A stretch of DNA of 64,000 nucleotides from the NCBI RefSeq assembly GCF_004402535.1, contig NZ_SOEY01000028.1, positions 62,001 to 126,000 of the forward strand. Direction: 5' to 3'. A model generated the notes under the pieces. That model was not told the DNA's origin. It saw only the letters and a list, made by a program, of their open reading frames with translations, and did no database searches. Shown here one piece after another: positions 23,436-32,520 of this stretch (position 1 is the stretch's first letter; each line of letters starts with the position of its first letter). Source of the stretch: Cryobacterium glaciale (GTDB lineage Bacteria; Actinomycetota; Actinomycetes; Actinomycetales; Microbacteriaceae). Made by a program: the position numbers and the translations under genes.

Positions 23436-24415
23436 GGCCGGATCAGTTCGGGTGCGGCCGGCAGCGGGGCGCCGAGCCAGCGTTCGATCATGGCGTGCGC
23501 GATGGAAGACGGGCCGGGCAGCAGCATCCACTCGCCGGCGTCCTGCAGTTCCTGCCGGCTGAACCAGCGCAACGCCAGGATCTCCGCGCCATCGGGTAGC
23601 AGGTCACGGGCCTGCTGGTCGTCGGCGAGCCGGGCGGTGAAGCCGCACATGACCGAGGCCGGGAACGGCCACGGCTGGGAACCGACGTAGACCGGATCGG
23701 TGACCCGGAGGCCGGATTCCTCGAACATTTCGCGGATCACGGCCGTCTCCAGGGCCTCCCCCGGTTCGACGAAGCCGGCAAGCAGCGAGTAGCGGTTGTT
23801 CTCCCACATGGCGTTCGAGCCGAGCAGGATACGGTCGTCGGCGTCGGTGATGAGCACGATCACGGCGGGATCGGTGCGCGGGAACACCTGACTGTTGTCG
23901 ATCGGGCAGCGGCGCACCCAGCCGCCCTCTTCGACCGCAGTGGCGGCTCCGCAGCGCGGGCAGTGCGCGTGCGAGGCATGCCAGTTGAGCACGCCGAGGG
24001 CCTCCGTGACCAGTCCGGCGTCACGGTCGCCGAGCACGGTCGCGACCGTTCGCAGGCCCACCCAGCGGTCTTCGTCGGGTTCGAGGCGGGCAGCGGCGGC
24101 GTCATCGAGCTGTACAGCCACGATACGGGTGCCGAATGCTTCGGGCAGGTTCGTGGGCAGCGACCGGCCGAGGTAGACGCGCAGGCCGACGTTTTGTGGG
24201 CTCATCTGCAGGCTCGACGGCGGCAGAAGGGCCAGGCGCGGCCCTGTGCCGGGATCGAGCGGCGCGAGCAGTATTTTGCCGTGCCAGACCGGCAGCACAC
24301 GGGTGGCGGCATCCGCCCAGAGCTGGTCCAACAGTCCGGGAAGGCCGCGGCTGAGGTGGTCGCGGTCGACCGCGTGGCGAGACAGCGGCAACCGCGTCGT
24401 GAAAGTGAACGACAT
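23432..24415 (-). CDS. nudC: NAD(+) diphosphatase NudC
   Basis: The 327-residue Nudix hydrolase cleaves NAD(H) to NMN(H) and AMP and can remove NAD caps from RNA. The order is an N-terminal domain (1-150), a zinc ribbon (CPRCG and RRCPID), the post-ribbon FPRTDPAVIVLI, the Nudix box GFVEPGEALETAVIREMFEE and the NudC-specific SQPWPFPASVMCGF. The fourth zinc-ribbon cysteine is replaced by Asp (CPID), so the ribbon may bind zinc with three cysteines only. It is the upstream gene of uvrD2 and is divergent from the phosphotransferase gene. Confidence 0.94.
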   Translation of the reverse strand: MSFTFTTRLPLSRHAVDRDHLSRGLPGLLDQLWADAATRVLPVWHGKILLAPLDPGTGPRLALLPPSSLQMSPQNVGLRVYLGRSLPTNLPEAFGTRIVAVQLDDAAAARLEPDEDRWVGLRTVATVLGDRDAGLVTEALGVLNWHASHAHCPRCGAATAVEEGGWVRRCPIDNSQVFPRTDPAVIVLITDADDRILLGSNAMWENNRYSLLAGFVEPGEALETAVIREMFEESGLRVTDPVYVGSQPWPFPASVMCGFTARLADDQQARDLLPDGAEILALRWFSRQELQDAGEWMLLPGPSSIAHAMIERWLGAPLPAAPELIRP

Positions 24416-24499
24416 GGGTTATCTCCGAGCTCTGCGAGAACGTGCTGTGGAGGCGTGGCGAATAACCACCAGGCCGGAAGTCGATCTAACCTAGTAGGC

Positions 24500-25672
24500 A
24501 TGGCCAGAACTCAACTCACTCTAGCCGCGTTAGCCACCTCCGCTGTTCCGGGGCTCGACGTGGCCTACGCCCGTAAGCACAGTGCCGGCGCGCACGGATT
24601 GTTTGACTCGGCGCTCGTCATCGACAAAGCCGGGCGGGCGCTGATCATTCGCGTTCCCACGAGCCAGTCGGCCGAAACCGAGCAGTCCGCCGACCTCGTG
24701 GCGTTGCGCGCGCTCACCACCGGCAATCGCAGCCGGCTGCCGTTCGACGTGCCGGAATATGTCGGCCAAACACCGATCCAGGGCACACGCGCTGTCGTTT
24801 ACGAGCTGCTCGCCGGTGACAGCTTCGATGCGGATGCCCTCACCGGGCACGAGGGCGTCTCCGGGTCGATCGGGCGGGCCATCGCCGCGATCCACTCGCT
24901 GCCGAGCGCCTTCATCGGCACCGCGGGGCTGTCCCAACAGAGCGCCGAACAGTGCCGCAAGGACGCGATCGATCTGATCGACCGGGCCGCCAACACCGGC
25001 TACCTGCCCGCCGCGCTGCTGCGCCGCTGGGAGCAGGCCACCGACGACGAGGCACTCTGGCAGTTCGCACCGGCCGTGGTGCACGGGTCGATGTCGGCCG
25101 ATTCCATCCTCATCACCGACGATGCCGTCTCGGGAATTCTCGGCTGGTCTGGCCTCGCCGTCGGCGACCCGGCCCGCGACCTGCACTGGCTACTCGCCGC
25201 GCGCGGCGACGCCGCCGAACTCGCCCTCGACGCCTACTCCACCGCCCGCCAGGGCAGCGATACCCACATCACCCAGCGCGCCATGCTCTACGCCGAGCTG
25301 GAACTGGCCCGCTGGTTGTTGCACGGCGTCAGCAGCCACGACCAGACCATCGTCGATGACGCCGTCGCCATGCTCGATGGCCTCGTCGACACGGTGCACA
25401 GCCACACCCAGCAGCCTCTTTCCCCCGAAACCGGACCGATCATGACCGTCGGCGACGTGGAGAACATGCTCGACCACATGCCGCGCGCAGCTCGAGATTA
25501 CGACCAGCACGCGGCCATGCACACCGACAGCTACAACTTCTCCGGGCTCACCATAGAGCCTGATGATGACTCCGAGTCGGACGTTTCAGGCACCGACGTT
25601 TCAGGCACCGACGTTTCAGGCACCGGGGTCATCGCTCCGGACCAGGCAGCGAGCAGGTCAGCCTCCGAGTAG
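24500..25672 (+). CDS. APH-family phosphotransferase
   Basis: The 390-residue protein has an aminoglycoside/macrolide phosphotransferase fold. The Brenner-type segment is altered: VVHGSMSADSILI stands where VVHGDLHxxNIL is usual, so the catalytic Asp is replaced by Ser; the following GILGWSGLAVGDPARDLHWLL matches the DFG-like region IDWxxAxxGDPAxDLA, but again without the first Asp. The protein may be a catalytically weak or dead member. The C-terminus ends in three copies of VSGTD encoded by 15-bp repeats. The last 142 bp overlap adnB tail to tail. The ATG at 24500 is chosen because upstream codons overlap nudC. Confidence 0.8.
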   Translation: MARTQLTLAALATSAVPGLDVAYARKHSAGAHGLFDSALVIDKAGRALIIRVPTSQSAETEQSADLVALRALTTGNRSRLPFDVPEYVGQTPIQGTRAVVYELLAGDSFDADALTGHEGVSGSIGRAIAAIHSLPSAFIGTAGLSQQSAEQCRKDAIDLIDRAANTGYLPAALLRRWEQATDDEALWQFAPAVVHGSMSADSILITDDAVSGILGWSGLAVGDPARDLHWLLAARGDAAELALDAYSTARQGSDTHITQRAMLYAELELARWLLHGVSSHDQTIVDDAVAMLDGLVDTVHSHTQQPLSPETGPIMTVGDVENMLDHMPRAARDYDQHAAMHTDSYNFSGLTIEPDDDSESDVSGTDVSGTDVSGTGVIAPDQAASRSASE

Positions 25673-28600
25673 AGCCGCTCGGGGGCGATGATGGTGTCGT
25701 CGGCGACGAAGTAGAACACGGCGTCGACAATGCTCGGATCGATCCCCTTGAAGCGGGCGTAGGCCAGCCGATAGAGCGCAAGCTGGGTCTGCTTGAGTTC
25801 GAGGTCGGCGGCACTTTTGGGTGCCCGCCCGGTCTTCCAGTCGACCATCTGGTACCCGGTTTCGGTGCGGTAGACCGCGTCGATCTTGCAGACGAAAACC
25901 TGGCCCCCGAGCACGTGGTGAATCTCAATCTCGACGTCGACCGGTCGGCGTTCGGCCCACTCTGAACGCTCGAAGGTGGCCTGGAGCAGCGCGAACTGTT
26001 CCTGCTCCGGCACGGCGAGGTCACTCAGCGTGCCGGTCCCGCCGCCAGATCCGTCGTCATCACCGAAGTCCAGTTCGTTCAGTCCGGCATCGATGCTGTC
26101 GGTTCCGGTGGCACCACCGGCCCGGCGCTCCACCCAAGAGTGGAACAGGGTTCCCAGCCGGGTGGCCCGATAGGGGCGCTGCGGCATGGGGCGTCGCAGT
26201 TCCGCGGCGACGCCAGCCGGATCGTCGACGTAGTCCTTGAACCGGGAGGCCGGAATGCGGGTGGGAACGGGGGCCACCCCGCCGCCGGCCAGGCGCAGAG
26301 CCCGCTCCTCGAGCAGCAGGGTAACTGCATGGGACCAGCGGGTGGGGGCATCCGCCTCGCTGGTGCGTACCCGGGTCGCAGCGGCCTCCACGAGCCCGCG
26401 GCGCGTGCCGAGCGGGTCGAACGGCCACAGTTCGGTGCCGTCGTCGGCGGTCTCGGGTTTGTCGGCTTCGGCGCTCGTGTCGGGCACGGCGGCGATGAGT
26501 CCGGCCTCGGAGAGTTCTGTGAGGTAGCGGCTGGGCTTTCGCACGGTTGATCCGGGGCCCCAGAACGAGCCGGTCAGCAGCAGTTCCTGCTTGGCGCGGG
26601 TGGTGGCCACGTAGATGAGACGACGCTCTTCGTCATCGTGCCGCGTCGCCAATTCGGCCTTGTAGGCCTGGAAGGCCAGGTCGTAGTCGAGTTGGGTATC
26701 GTGCCCGATGATCTCAAGCTCGGGCAGCTCGGAGCGGTCGCCACGAAAGTCGTACGGCAGTTCGCCGAAACGCAGCCAGCCAGCCGTATCGCGGGAGGCC
26801 GCGGGCAGGCTCTTCTCCCCGAGGTTGGGAATGGCGACGAAATCCCATTCGAGGCCCTTGGCTCCGTGAATGGTGAGCAGCTGCACCGTTCCTTGCTCGG
26901 ACAATTCGGCGCGCGGGCCGAGGTCGTCCTGCAGCTCTGCCCGCTTGAGCCAGCGCAGGAAGCTGGCCAGGGTGCCCTGCTCGTCGCTGTCGAGGAAGGC
27001 AGCGACCGTGTCGTGGAAGGAATACAGGTTGGCGAGGCCGAGATCGTTGGCCTCGTTCGCGATCAGTTCGATGTCGAGCCGAAATTCTTGCTCGATCAGG
27101 CGCACGAAGTCCAGCAGCGGCAGGCCGGCCCGAGAACGCAGCCAGGCCAGCTGTCGGCCGGCCGACTGCACCCGGGCACGACCCAGCTCGCTAAACCCGG
27201 CGAACTGGCCGTGGGAATCGGGCGCCGTTCCGAGAAAATCGAGCGCGTCGACAAGGGAGCTGCCCTCATCGCCGGCGACGGATGCCCGCAGCTTGCCCCT
27301 CAGGTCGGCCGAGATGGCCTTCTGCGCCCAGTCGTGCCCGGCCAGCCAGCGAGCCACGTCGGCGAGCGCCTGCAGGTCACGCGGGCCGACGCGATAGCGG
27401 GCTCCGCTGAGCAGGCGCACCAGTTCGCTGCCGGCGGCGGGATCGTGCACCACCCGCAGCACGCTCACGACATCGGCGACTTCCGGTGTCGACAGCAACC
27501 CGCCGAGCCCGAGCACGTGGGCGCGCACGCCGTGCGCTCGCAGCACCTCAGCGAAGTAGTCCATCTCGCGGCGGGCGCGAAACAACATGGCGCCACTGCG
27601 TTCGGCTTGACTGTGCTCGCCGCCCAGCCGGGCAGCGAACCAGGCGGCGACCGCGCCGGCCTCCTCTGCAATGGTCTGCGCCATGAACGCGTCGACCGCG
27701 CCAGGCCGGGTTTGTGCCGGAACCTTGAGGGTCTCGACCTGGATTCCACCCGGTTTGGCGCGCAGGGCAGCGCTCAGGGGGGCGACGAGGGCGTTCGCGG
27801 CGTCGAGCACGCTCGCGGGGTTCCGCCAGGTGAACGACAATGACATGTTCGGGGCTGCGGCTGCGGGGCTGAAGTCACCGCTGTTGAAGTCACCGCTGTT
27901 GAAGTCACCGCTGTTAAAATCACTGGCGAAGCCGAGCAGGTTTGCGGAGCTGGCGCCGCGCCATCCGTAAATGGACTGGTGGGGATCACCGACGGCCATG
28001 ACCGGGTGGTCTCGGAACAGGGTGTGCAGCAGCTCGGTCTGCAACACCGAGGTGTCCTGGTACTCGTCGAGGAGCACGACCCGGTACTGGTCGCGGTAGC
28101 GGCCGACCACCGCATCGACCTTCTGGCACACCTGCAGCGCCAGCGCCACCTGGTCGGAGAATTCGATCAGGCCGAGCCGGCGTTTTTCGCTGCTGTACCG
28201 GGCGGCGAGCTCGGCGAGCACCGGCAGCGGCGCGACGGCTGCGACGGAATCCAGCACCGAGTCGTATGGCTTCTTCTTGCGCGGGTTTCCGTAGGGCAGG
28301 TCGGGCAGGTAGGCGAAGCTGTCGGCCAGTGCCCTGAGGTCGTGAGGGGAACCCGGCGCGCCGCCCAGCCAGGACGGCGGGTTCTCGGCGAGGGCGCGGC
28401 TGAGCTGCAGCACGGCATCGGTGACGAGGTCGACGCTTTTGCCGAACGATACCAGCCGACCGTCGCCGTGGTCGATGACGACGCGCCGGGCGAGCAGCCA
28501 CGCGCTCGTTTCGCTCAGGAGCACCGATTCCGGTTCCCGACCCAGCAGCAGGGCATTGTCGGTGAACAGCCGGCTGGCGAAGGAGTTGTAGGTGGAGACG

Positions 28601-28977
28601 CTCGGGGTGTTGAACAGGTCGGAGCCGGCGGTGTCATCGTCGCCGGGGTTGGCGTCGGAGGCGGCCGCGGGCGGCATGAGGCCGGCCGCGTCGAGGTCGG
28701 TGATGCGCCGGTTGATGCGGTCGCTCAGTTCGCCGGCGGCCTTGCGGGTGAAGGTGAGTCCGAGAATCTGGTCGGGTCGGGCATGACCGTTGGCGAGCAG
28801 CCAGAGCACCCGGTTGGCCATGGTCTCGGTCTTGCCGCTGCCGGCACCGGCGACAACGAGTGTCGGCGTGAGCGGCGCCTCGATCACCGCCTGTTGTTCG
28901 ATTGTGGGCGGAGGCAGTTCGAGCTTTGCGGCAATGTCGAGGGCCGAAACCCGGGTGGCGGTGGAGACAGAACTCAT
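25531..28977 (-). CDS. adnB: AdnB-type helicase-nuclease subunit
   Basis: The 1148-residue protein combines an N-terminal UvrD-like motor and a C-terminal PD-(D/E)xK nuclease. The motor is canonical: AGAGSGKTETM, LTFTRKAAGEL, VVLLDEYQDTSVLQ, GDPHQSIYGWRGA, LLTIHGAKGLEWDFV and YVATTRAKQELLL. The nuclease has LFHSWVERRA, FVCKIDAVY, MVDWKTGRAPKS and QLALYRLAY. With AdnA it should form the ATP-driven double-strand-break end-resecting machine of actinobacteria. It overlaps adnA by 4 bases (ATGA). Two runs of 15-bp repeats insert NSGDF (around residue 355-370) and VPETS (near the C-terminus) segments that lie outside the motifs. Confidence 0.92.
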   Translation of the reverse strand: MSSVSTATRVSALDIAAKLELPPPTIEQQAVIEAPLTPTLVVAGAGSGKTETMANRVLWLLANGHARPDQILGLTFTRKAAGELSDRINRRITDLDAAGLMPPAAASDANPGDDDTAGSDLFNTPSVSTYNSFASRLFTDNALLLGREPESVLLSETSAWLLARRVVIDHGDGRLVSFGKSVDLVTDAVLQLSRALAENPPSWLGGAPGSPHDLRALADSFAYLPDLPYGNPRKKKPYDSVLDSVAAVAPLPVLAELAARYSSEKRRLGLIEFSDQVALALQVCQKVDAVVGRYRDQYRVVLLDEYQDTSVLQTELLHTLFRDHPVMAVGDPHQSIYGWRGASSANLLGFASDFNSGDFNSGDFNSGDFSPAAAAPNMSLSFTWRNPASVLDAANALVAPLSAALRAKPGGIQVETLKVPAQTRPGAVDAFMAQTIAEEAGAVAAWFAARLGGEHSQAERSGAMLFRARREMDYFAEVLRAHGVRAHVLGLGGLLSTPEVADVVSVLRVVHDPAAGSELVRLLSGARYRVGPRDLQALADVARWLAGHDWAQKAISADLRGKLRASVAGDEGSSLVDALDFLGTAPDSHGQFAGFSELGRARVQSAGRQLAWLRSRAGLPLLDFVRLIEQEFRLDIELIANEANDLGLANLYSFHDTVAAFLDSDEQGTLASFLRWLKRAELQDDLGPRAELSEQGTVQLLTIHGAKGLEWDFVAIPNLGEKSLPAASRDTAGWLRFGELPYDFRGDRSELPELEIIGHDTQLDYDLAFQAYKAELATRHDDEERRLIYVATTRAKQELLLTGSFWGPGSTVRKPSRYLTELSEAGLIAAVPDTSAEADKPETADDGTELWPFDPLGTRRGLVEAAATRVRTSEADAPTRWSHAVTLLLEERALRLAGGGVAPVPTRIPASRFKDYVDDPAGVAAELRRPMPQRPYRATRLGTLFHSWVERRAGGATGTDSIDAGLNELDFGDDDGSGGGTGTLSDLAVPEQEQFALLQATFERSEWAERRPVDVEIEIHHVLGGQVFVCKIDAVYRTETGYQMVDWKTGRAPKSAADLELKQTQLALYRLAYARFKGIDPSIVDAVFYFVADDTIIAPERLYSEADLLAAWSGAMTPVPETSVPETSVPETSDSESSSGSMVSPEKL
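25580..25624. repeat. 15-bp tandem repeat, three copies, shared by two gene tails
   Basis: Three identical units of GACGTTTCAGGCACC lie in the overlap of the phosphotransferase gene (plus strand, VSGTD repeats) and adnB (minus strand, VPETS repeats). Both reading frames are kept because the unit is a multiple of 3. Confidence 0.95.
27871..27915. repeat. 15-bp tandem repeat inside adnB
   Basis: Three identical 15-bp units (GAAGTCACCGCTGTT) followed by a degenerate fourth encode repeated NSGDF between motif III and motif IV of the AdnB motor. The reading frame is preserved. Confidence 0.95.
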
Positions 28978-31900
28978 GAGCTGACCTGCTTGATGACGTG
29001 GATGCGGCAGGACCCGTGGCTGCGCGGGTCGAGGCAGTGCGAGGTGATCTCGGCGATGAAGGTTGCTCCGCCCATTCCGGCGGCGTCCACACCGACCCTG
29101 GCACGAAAGGCATCGAGCTGTTCGGGGGTGAACGCAGGCTGGGTGGGATTGCGGTAGTTCTGTTTGACCGTGCCGGAGGAGACAATGACGAGGCGGGCAC
29201 CGGCCAGGGCCATGTCCCCGGAAACGCCGTCGATGACACCCTCCTGGAAGGCCAGCTGGTAGGCGCCGAGTTGCGGATGCTCGGCGACGCCGCTGTCGCT
29301 GATCGCGTCGCCCTTGCCTGTTTTCAGGTCGACGATAACGGCCCGCCCGTCGAATTGGCGCTCCACCCGGTCGATCGTGCCCGAGAGCACGGCACCGCTC
29401 ACCTCGAGTTCAAACCGGCCTTCGGCGCTCAGCAACTCACCGCCGCCGTGCTCGAAGTCAAGCAGGTAGGAAGCGAGCCGATCGGTGAGCGCCCGTGCGG
29501 CGACTTTCTGTACACGCGACTGCCAGTCGGCGTCGAAGTCGAGTTCGCTCCAGCGGGCCTCCACCCCCTGCCAGAGTGCTTCCGGCCGGCGGTCGGTCGT
29601 GTCTTCCATGACCTTGTGGATGATCGTGCCGAGGTTCGCGGCGGTGTTCGAGCTGCCGCCCCCGACCTGGCCGATCAGCCAGTGCAGCGGGCACGTCTCG
29701 AACGCGGCCATGCGCGACGGCGACACGCGCACCGGCTGGTCGCCGGCCTCCGGGTCGTTGAGCGGGCGCACGGTGCTCGGATCGGCCAGCCCGTACCATT
29801 CGTCGGGCGCGGCGCCCGGCACGCTGTCGCGGGCCAGGCGGGCCAGCGTGGCGGCGGCATCCGCTGCCCGGGAGCTGGTCTCGGAATCGGTGCGGGCCGG
29901 CGAGCGCATGGCGCGGGTCAGGTCGCGCCGCAGCCGACCGGCCAGGCCACGCAGGGACAGGGGGTAGCGCGCGAAGTCGTCGATGTCGCGCTCCGGCTCT
30001 GGCTGCGGCAGCAACCGCAGGAACGCAGACGGTTCGTTCTCTTCATTGCTGACGGCCGTGACGAGCAGTTCGGTGGTGGCGCGGCTGGCAGCCTGGGCGA
30101 ACATGCGCAATTCGTCGTGCAGCACCGCGGTGCGGGCGTCGGTGCCGGCGACAGCGTGACCGGGAGCGCCCTGACCGGAGGCGAGCTGGGCGAGGTCGCC
30201 CGCGCCGAGCAGGGAGCCACGGATGCGCAGGTCGGGCCAGACGTTGGCCTGCACACCGGCGACCACGACGACGTCGAAATCGCGCCCGATGGTGCCGCTC
30301 GGGGTCGAGACGGTCACGGCCGCGCCGAGAGCTCGCGGCGCGAGGGTGTCTTCGGGCACATCGGTGTCGACGAGGTGTTCCAGGAACAACACCGGCGGGG
30401 CCGACGGGGTGCGTTCGACGTAGCGTTGCGCGGCCGAGAACAGGGCAACGACGGCGTCGAGGTTGTGGTTGGCTTCGTCGGCGACGATTCCGGTGCCGGT
30501 GGACTGGTCTTTCCACTCCCGGTCGAGACCGCTGCGCTGCCACAGGCCCCAGAGCAGCTCTTCGATGGTGGCACCGGCTTCGTATTCGACTTTCGCCTGG
30601 CACAGGCTCGCGCCGCAAGCGGCCGCACGGCGGGCGGTGCGGTTGTCGATGGCGGCGAGCAGTTCGGGGTTCTGAAGTGCGGCGACGAGCAGGTCGTCGG
30701 CACTGCGTGCGTCGTGGGGCGCGCGCGGGGTGGTGGTGCCGCCCAGCTCCTGTTGGCTGAGCTCGCTCTGGCTCAGCTCCTGTTGACGCAGCGCGGCGCG
30801 CAACCGGCGCAGCGTGATCGGTTCGAGTCCGCCGAGCGGACCACGCAGCAGGTCGATCGCCTCCTCAGGACCCAGCGGTTTGCGACCGAGCGTCACCTCG
30901 AGAGCGAGAATGAAGGCCTTCACCGCGTATTGGTCACGCAGCGCGGTGCTCGCGGTCGACACCTGGGTCGGCACCTCGAGGGCGGCGAGCCCCTTCGAGA
31001 TCGACGGCACGAGCGATCCGGTGCGCACGATCACGGCCATGCGCGACCACGGCGTACCGTTGATCACGTGACGTTCGCGCAGCAGCCGGGCGATCACCGC
31101 GAGTTGATCGGCTGGACTGCTGGCGACGACGGTGTGCACCGACGGGTCGGGCGGAACAGCCGGGGTTTCAATTTCGATGCTGGCCGCCGCGCGCTGGGTT
31201 CCCGCTGCGGCAGCGCCGATCCGGCTCGTGATCTGCGCAATGACCGAGCGGATGCCCGCCCCGTGCCGGTAGACCGTCTGCAGCACGATCGGCGCGGCCA
31301 GGTCGGCACCGAACTCCACCGCCAGGTACGAGCCGAGGCGACCGAGGGCATCTGGGTGGGCTCCGTGGAACGACCCGGTGCTGATGTCGGGGTCGCCGAC
31401 GGCGATGATCGCCACCCCGCGCGCCTGGAACTGGGCCAGCAGGGTCAGCGTCGCCTGGGTGACCTCTTGCGCGTCGTCGAGAATGATGAGGCGCAGCCCG
31501 GCGAGCGTGCCGAGCTGCGCGGTTCCGGCCGGTCCGGTCGGAGCGCCCGCCACAATGGCGGCGGCATAGCGGGCCAGCTCGGTGGAGTCGTACTGGCCGG
31601 GTCTGGCCTGGTCTTTGGCGTCTTCGTAGCCGCGAATGAATGCGGCGGCCGCGACCCACTCGGGTCGGCCCAGTGCGAAACGCTCGAGCTGACCCGGGGT
31701 CACCCCGTATTCCACGGCGCGCATCATGAGGTCGCGCAGTTCGGTGCGAAAACCCCGCAGGCGGCGCACGTCGGGCCCGAGGGTGGCCGGCCACACCGGA
31801 CCGGTCCCGTCGTCGAGGTGACCCTGCAACAGTTCGGCGATGATCTGGTCTTGCTCGCCACCGGTGAGCAGCGTCGGCATCGGCCCGCCGGCCCGCGCAA

Positions 31901-32195
31901 CAGCGGAACGCACGATTTGAAAGGCCACCGAGTTCGCGCTGCGAGCGAGAGGCCCGTTCGTCGGCACCCCGAGGCGCAGCGCGATGCGGTCGCGCAGGGC
32001 GGTCGCGCCGGCGCGGGTCGGCACCAGCACGAGCACCTCGCTCGGCGCATACCCCCGGTTCAGCACCCGGTCGGCCACGAGTTCGACGAGCGTTGTCGTC
32101 TTGCCGGAGCCCGGCGCGCCGATCACCGCAACACTCACCCCGTCGGGGAGGTCGAGAACGGCCTGCTGGGCGGCATCGGGATGGCGGTTGATCAC
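28974..32195 (-). CDS. adnA: AdnA-type helicase-nuclease subunit
   Basis: The 1073-residue partner of AdnB has Walker A GAPGSGKTTTLVEL near residue 26, but its motif II is LIILDDAQEVTQATL, with AQE instead of the standard YQD, and motif III is VGDPDISTGSFHGAH. The motor is thus divergent, fitting the secondary motor role reported for AdnA. The C-terminal nuclease shows TIIHKVMED, TIDRVERQFDG, VIVDLKTGKGDA and QLGAYQLAF. Cysteines flank the nuclease (FETCPLHW; HCLDPRSHGSC), a layout like AddB-type iron-sulfur sites, but this is unproven. It is the first gene of the pair and is divergent from the DUF3107 gene. Confidence 0.9.
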   Translation of the reverse strand: MINRHPDAAQQAVLDLPDGVSVAVIGAPGSGKTTTLVELVADRVLNRGYAPSEVLVLVPTRAGATALRDRIALRLGVPTNGPLARSANSVAFQIVRSAVARAGGPMPTLLTGGEQDQIIAELLQGHLDDGTGPVWPATLGPDVRRLRGFRTELRDLMMRAVEYGVTPGQLERFALGRPEWVAAAAFIRGYEDAKDQARPGQYDSTELARYAAAIVAGAPTGPAGTAQLGTLAGLRLIILDDAQEVTQATLTLLAQFQARGVAIIAVGDPDISTGSFHGAHPDALGRLGSYLAVEFGADLAAPIVLQTVYRHGAGIRSVIAQITSRIGAAAAGTQRAAASIEIETPAVPPDPSVHTVVASSPADQLAVIARLLRERHVINGTPWSRMAVIVRTGSLVPSISKGLAALEVPTQVSTASTALRDQYAVKAFILALEVTLGRKPLGPEEAIDLLRGPLGGLEPITLRRLRAALRQQELSQSELSQQELGGTTTPRAPHDARSADDLLVAALQNPELLAAIDNRTARRAAACGASLCQAKVEYEAGATIEELLWGLWQRSGLDREWKDQSTGTGIVADEANHNLDAVVALFSAAQRYVERTPSAPPVLFLEHLVDTDVPEDTLAPRALGAAVTVSTPSGTIGRDFDVVVVAGVQANVWPDLRIRGSLLGAGDLAQLASGQGAPGHAVAGTDARTAVLHDELRMFAQAASRATTELLVTAVSNEENEPSAFLRLLPQPEPERDIDDFARYPLSLRGLAGRLRRDLTRAMRSPARTDSETSSRAADAAATLARLARDSVPGAAPDEWYGLADPSTVRPLNDPEAGDQPVRVSPSRMAAFETCPLHWLIGQVGGGSSNTAANLGTIIHKVMEDTTDRRPEALWQGVEARWSELDFDADWQSRVQKVAARALTDRLASYLLDFEHGGGELLSAEGRFELEVSGAVLSGTIDRVERQFDGRAVIVDLKTGKGDAISDSGVAEHPQLGAYQLAFQEGVIDGVSGDMALAGARLVIVSSGTVKQNYRNPTQPAFTPEQLDAFRARVGVDAAGMGGATFIAEITSHCLDPRSHGSCRIHVIKQVSS

Positions 32196-32290
32196 AATTC
32201 AACGGTATCGGGTTGCGCCGACAGTGAACTCTGTCAGGGCCGCGGCGCGTTCTGTCGTACTCTGATCGCACGGCTACGAAAGGCAATTCT

Positions 32291-32515
32291 GTGGATATTC
32301 GCATTGGTATTTTCAACTCTCCCCGGGAAATCGGTTTTGAGACTTCGCAGCCAGCGACCGAGATCGAGGAGACCGTTGCAGCGGCACTCTCCGGCCAGAC
32401 CGGCTACCTGAAGCTCAGCGACAGCAAGGGTCGCGTCTACATCGTTCCGACCGTGGGCCTCGCCTACGTCGAACTCGGCAGCGAAGAATCGCGCCGCGTC
32501 GGCTTCGTCGCCTAA
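32291..32515 (+). CDS. DUF3107 domain-containing protein
   Basis: The 74-residue cytoplasmic protein matches DUF3107, a small actinobacterial family of unknown function (Rv3208A/TB9.4 in Mycobacterium). Typical features are the start VDIRIGIFNSPREIGFE, the middle LKLSDSKGRVYIVP and the end RRVGFVA. The GTG at 32291 has GAAAGG 7 bases upstream. It is followed after 5 bp by a small membrane protein gene, probably co-transcribed. Confidence 0.9.
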   Translation: MDIRIGIFNSPREIGFETSQPATEIEETVAAALSGQTGYLKLSDSKGRVYIVPTVGLAYVELGSEESRRVGFVA

Positions 32516-32520
32516 AGCAC

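Noticed and set aside
28998..32411. A 1137-residue open frame on the plus strand opposite adnA
   Set aside because: It mirrors the codon pattern of adnA, is rich in Arg, Gly, Ala and His and has no motif of any family; adnA on the other strand has full helicase and nuclease motifs.
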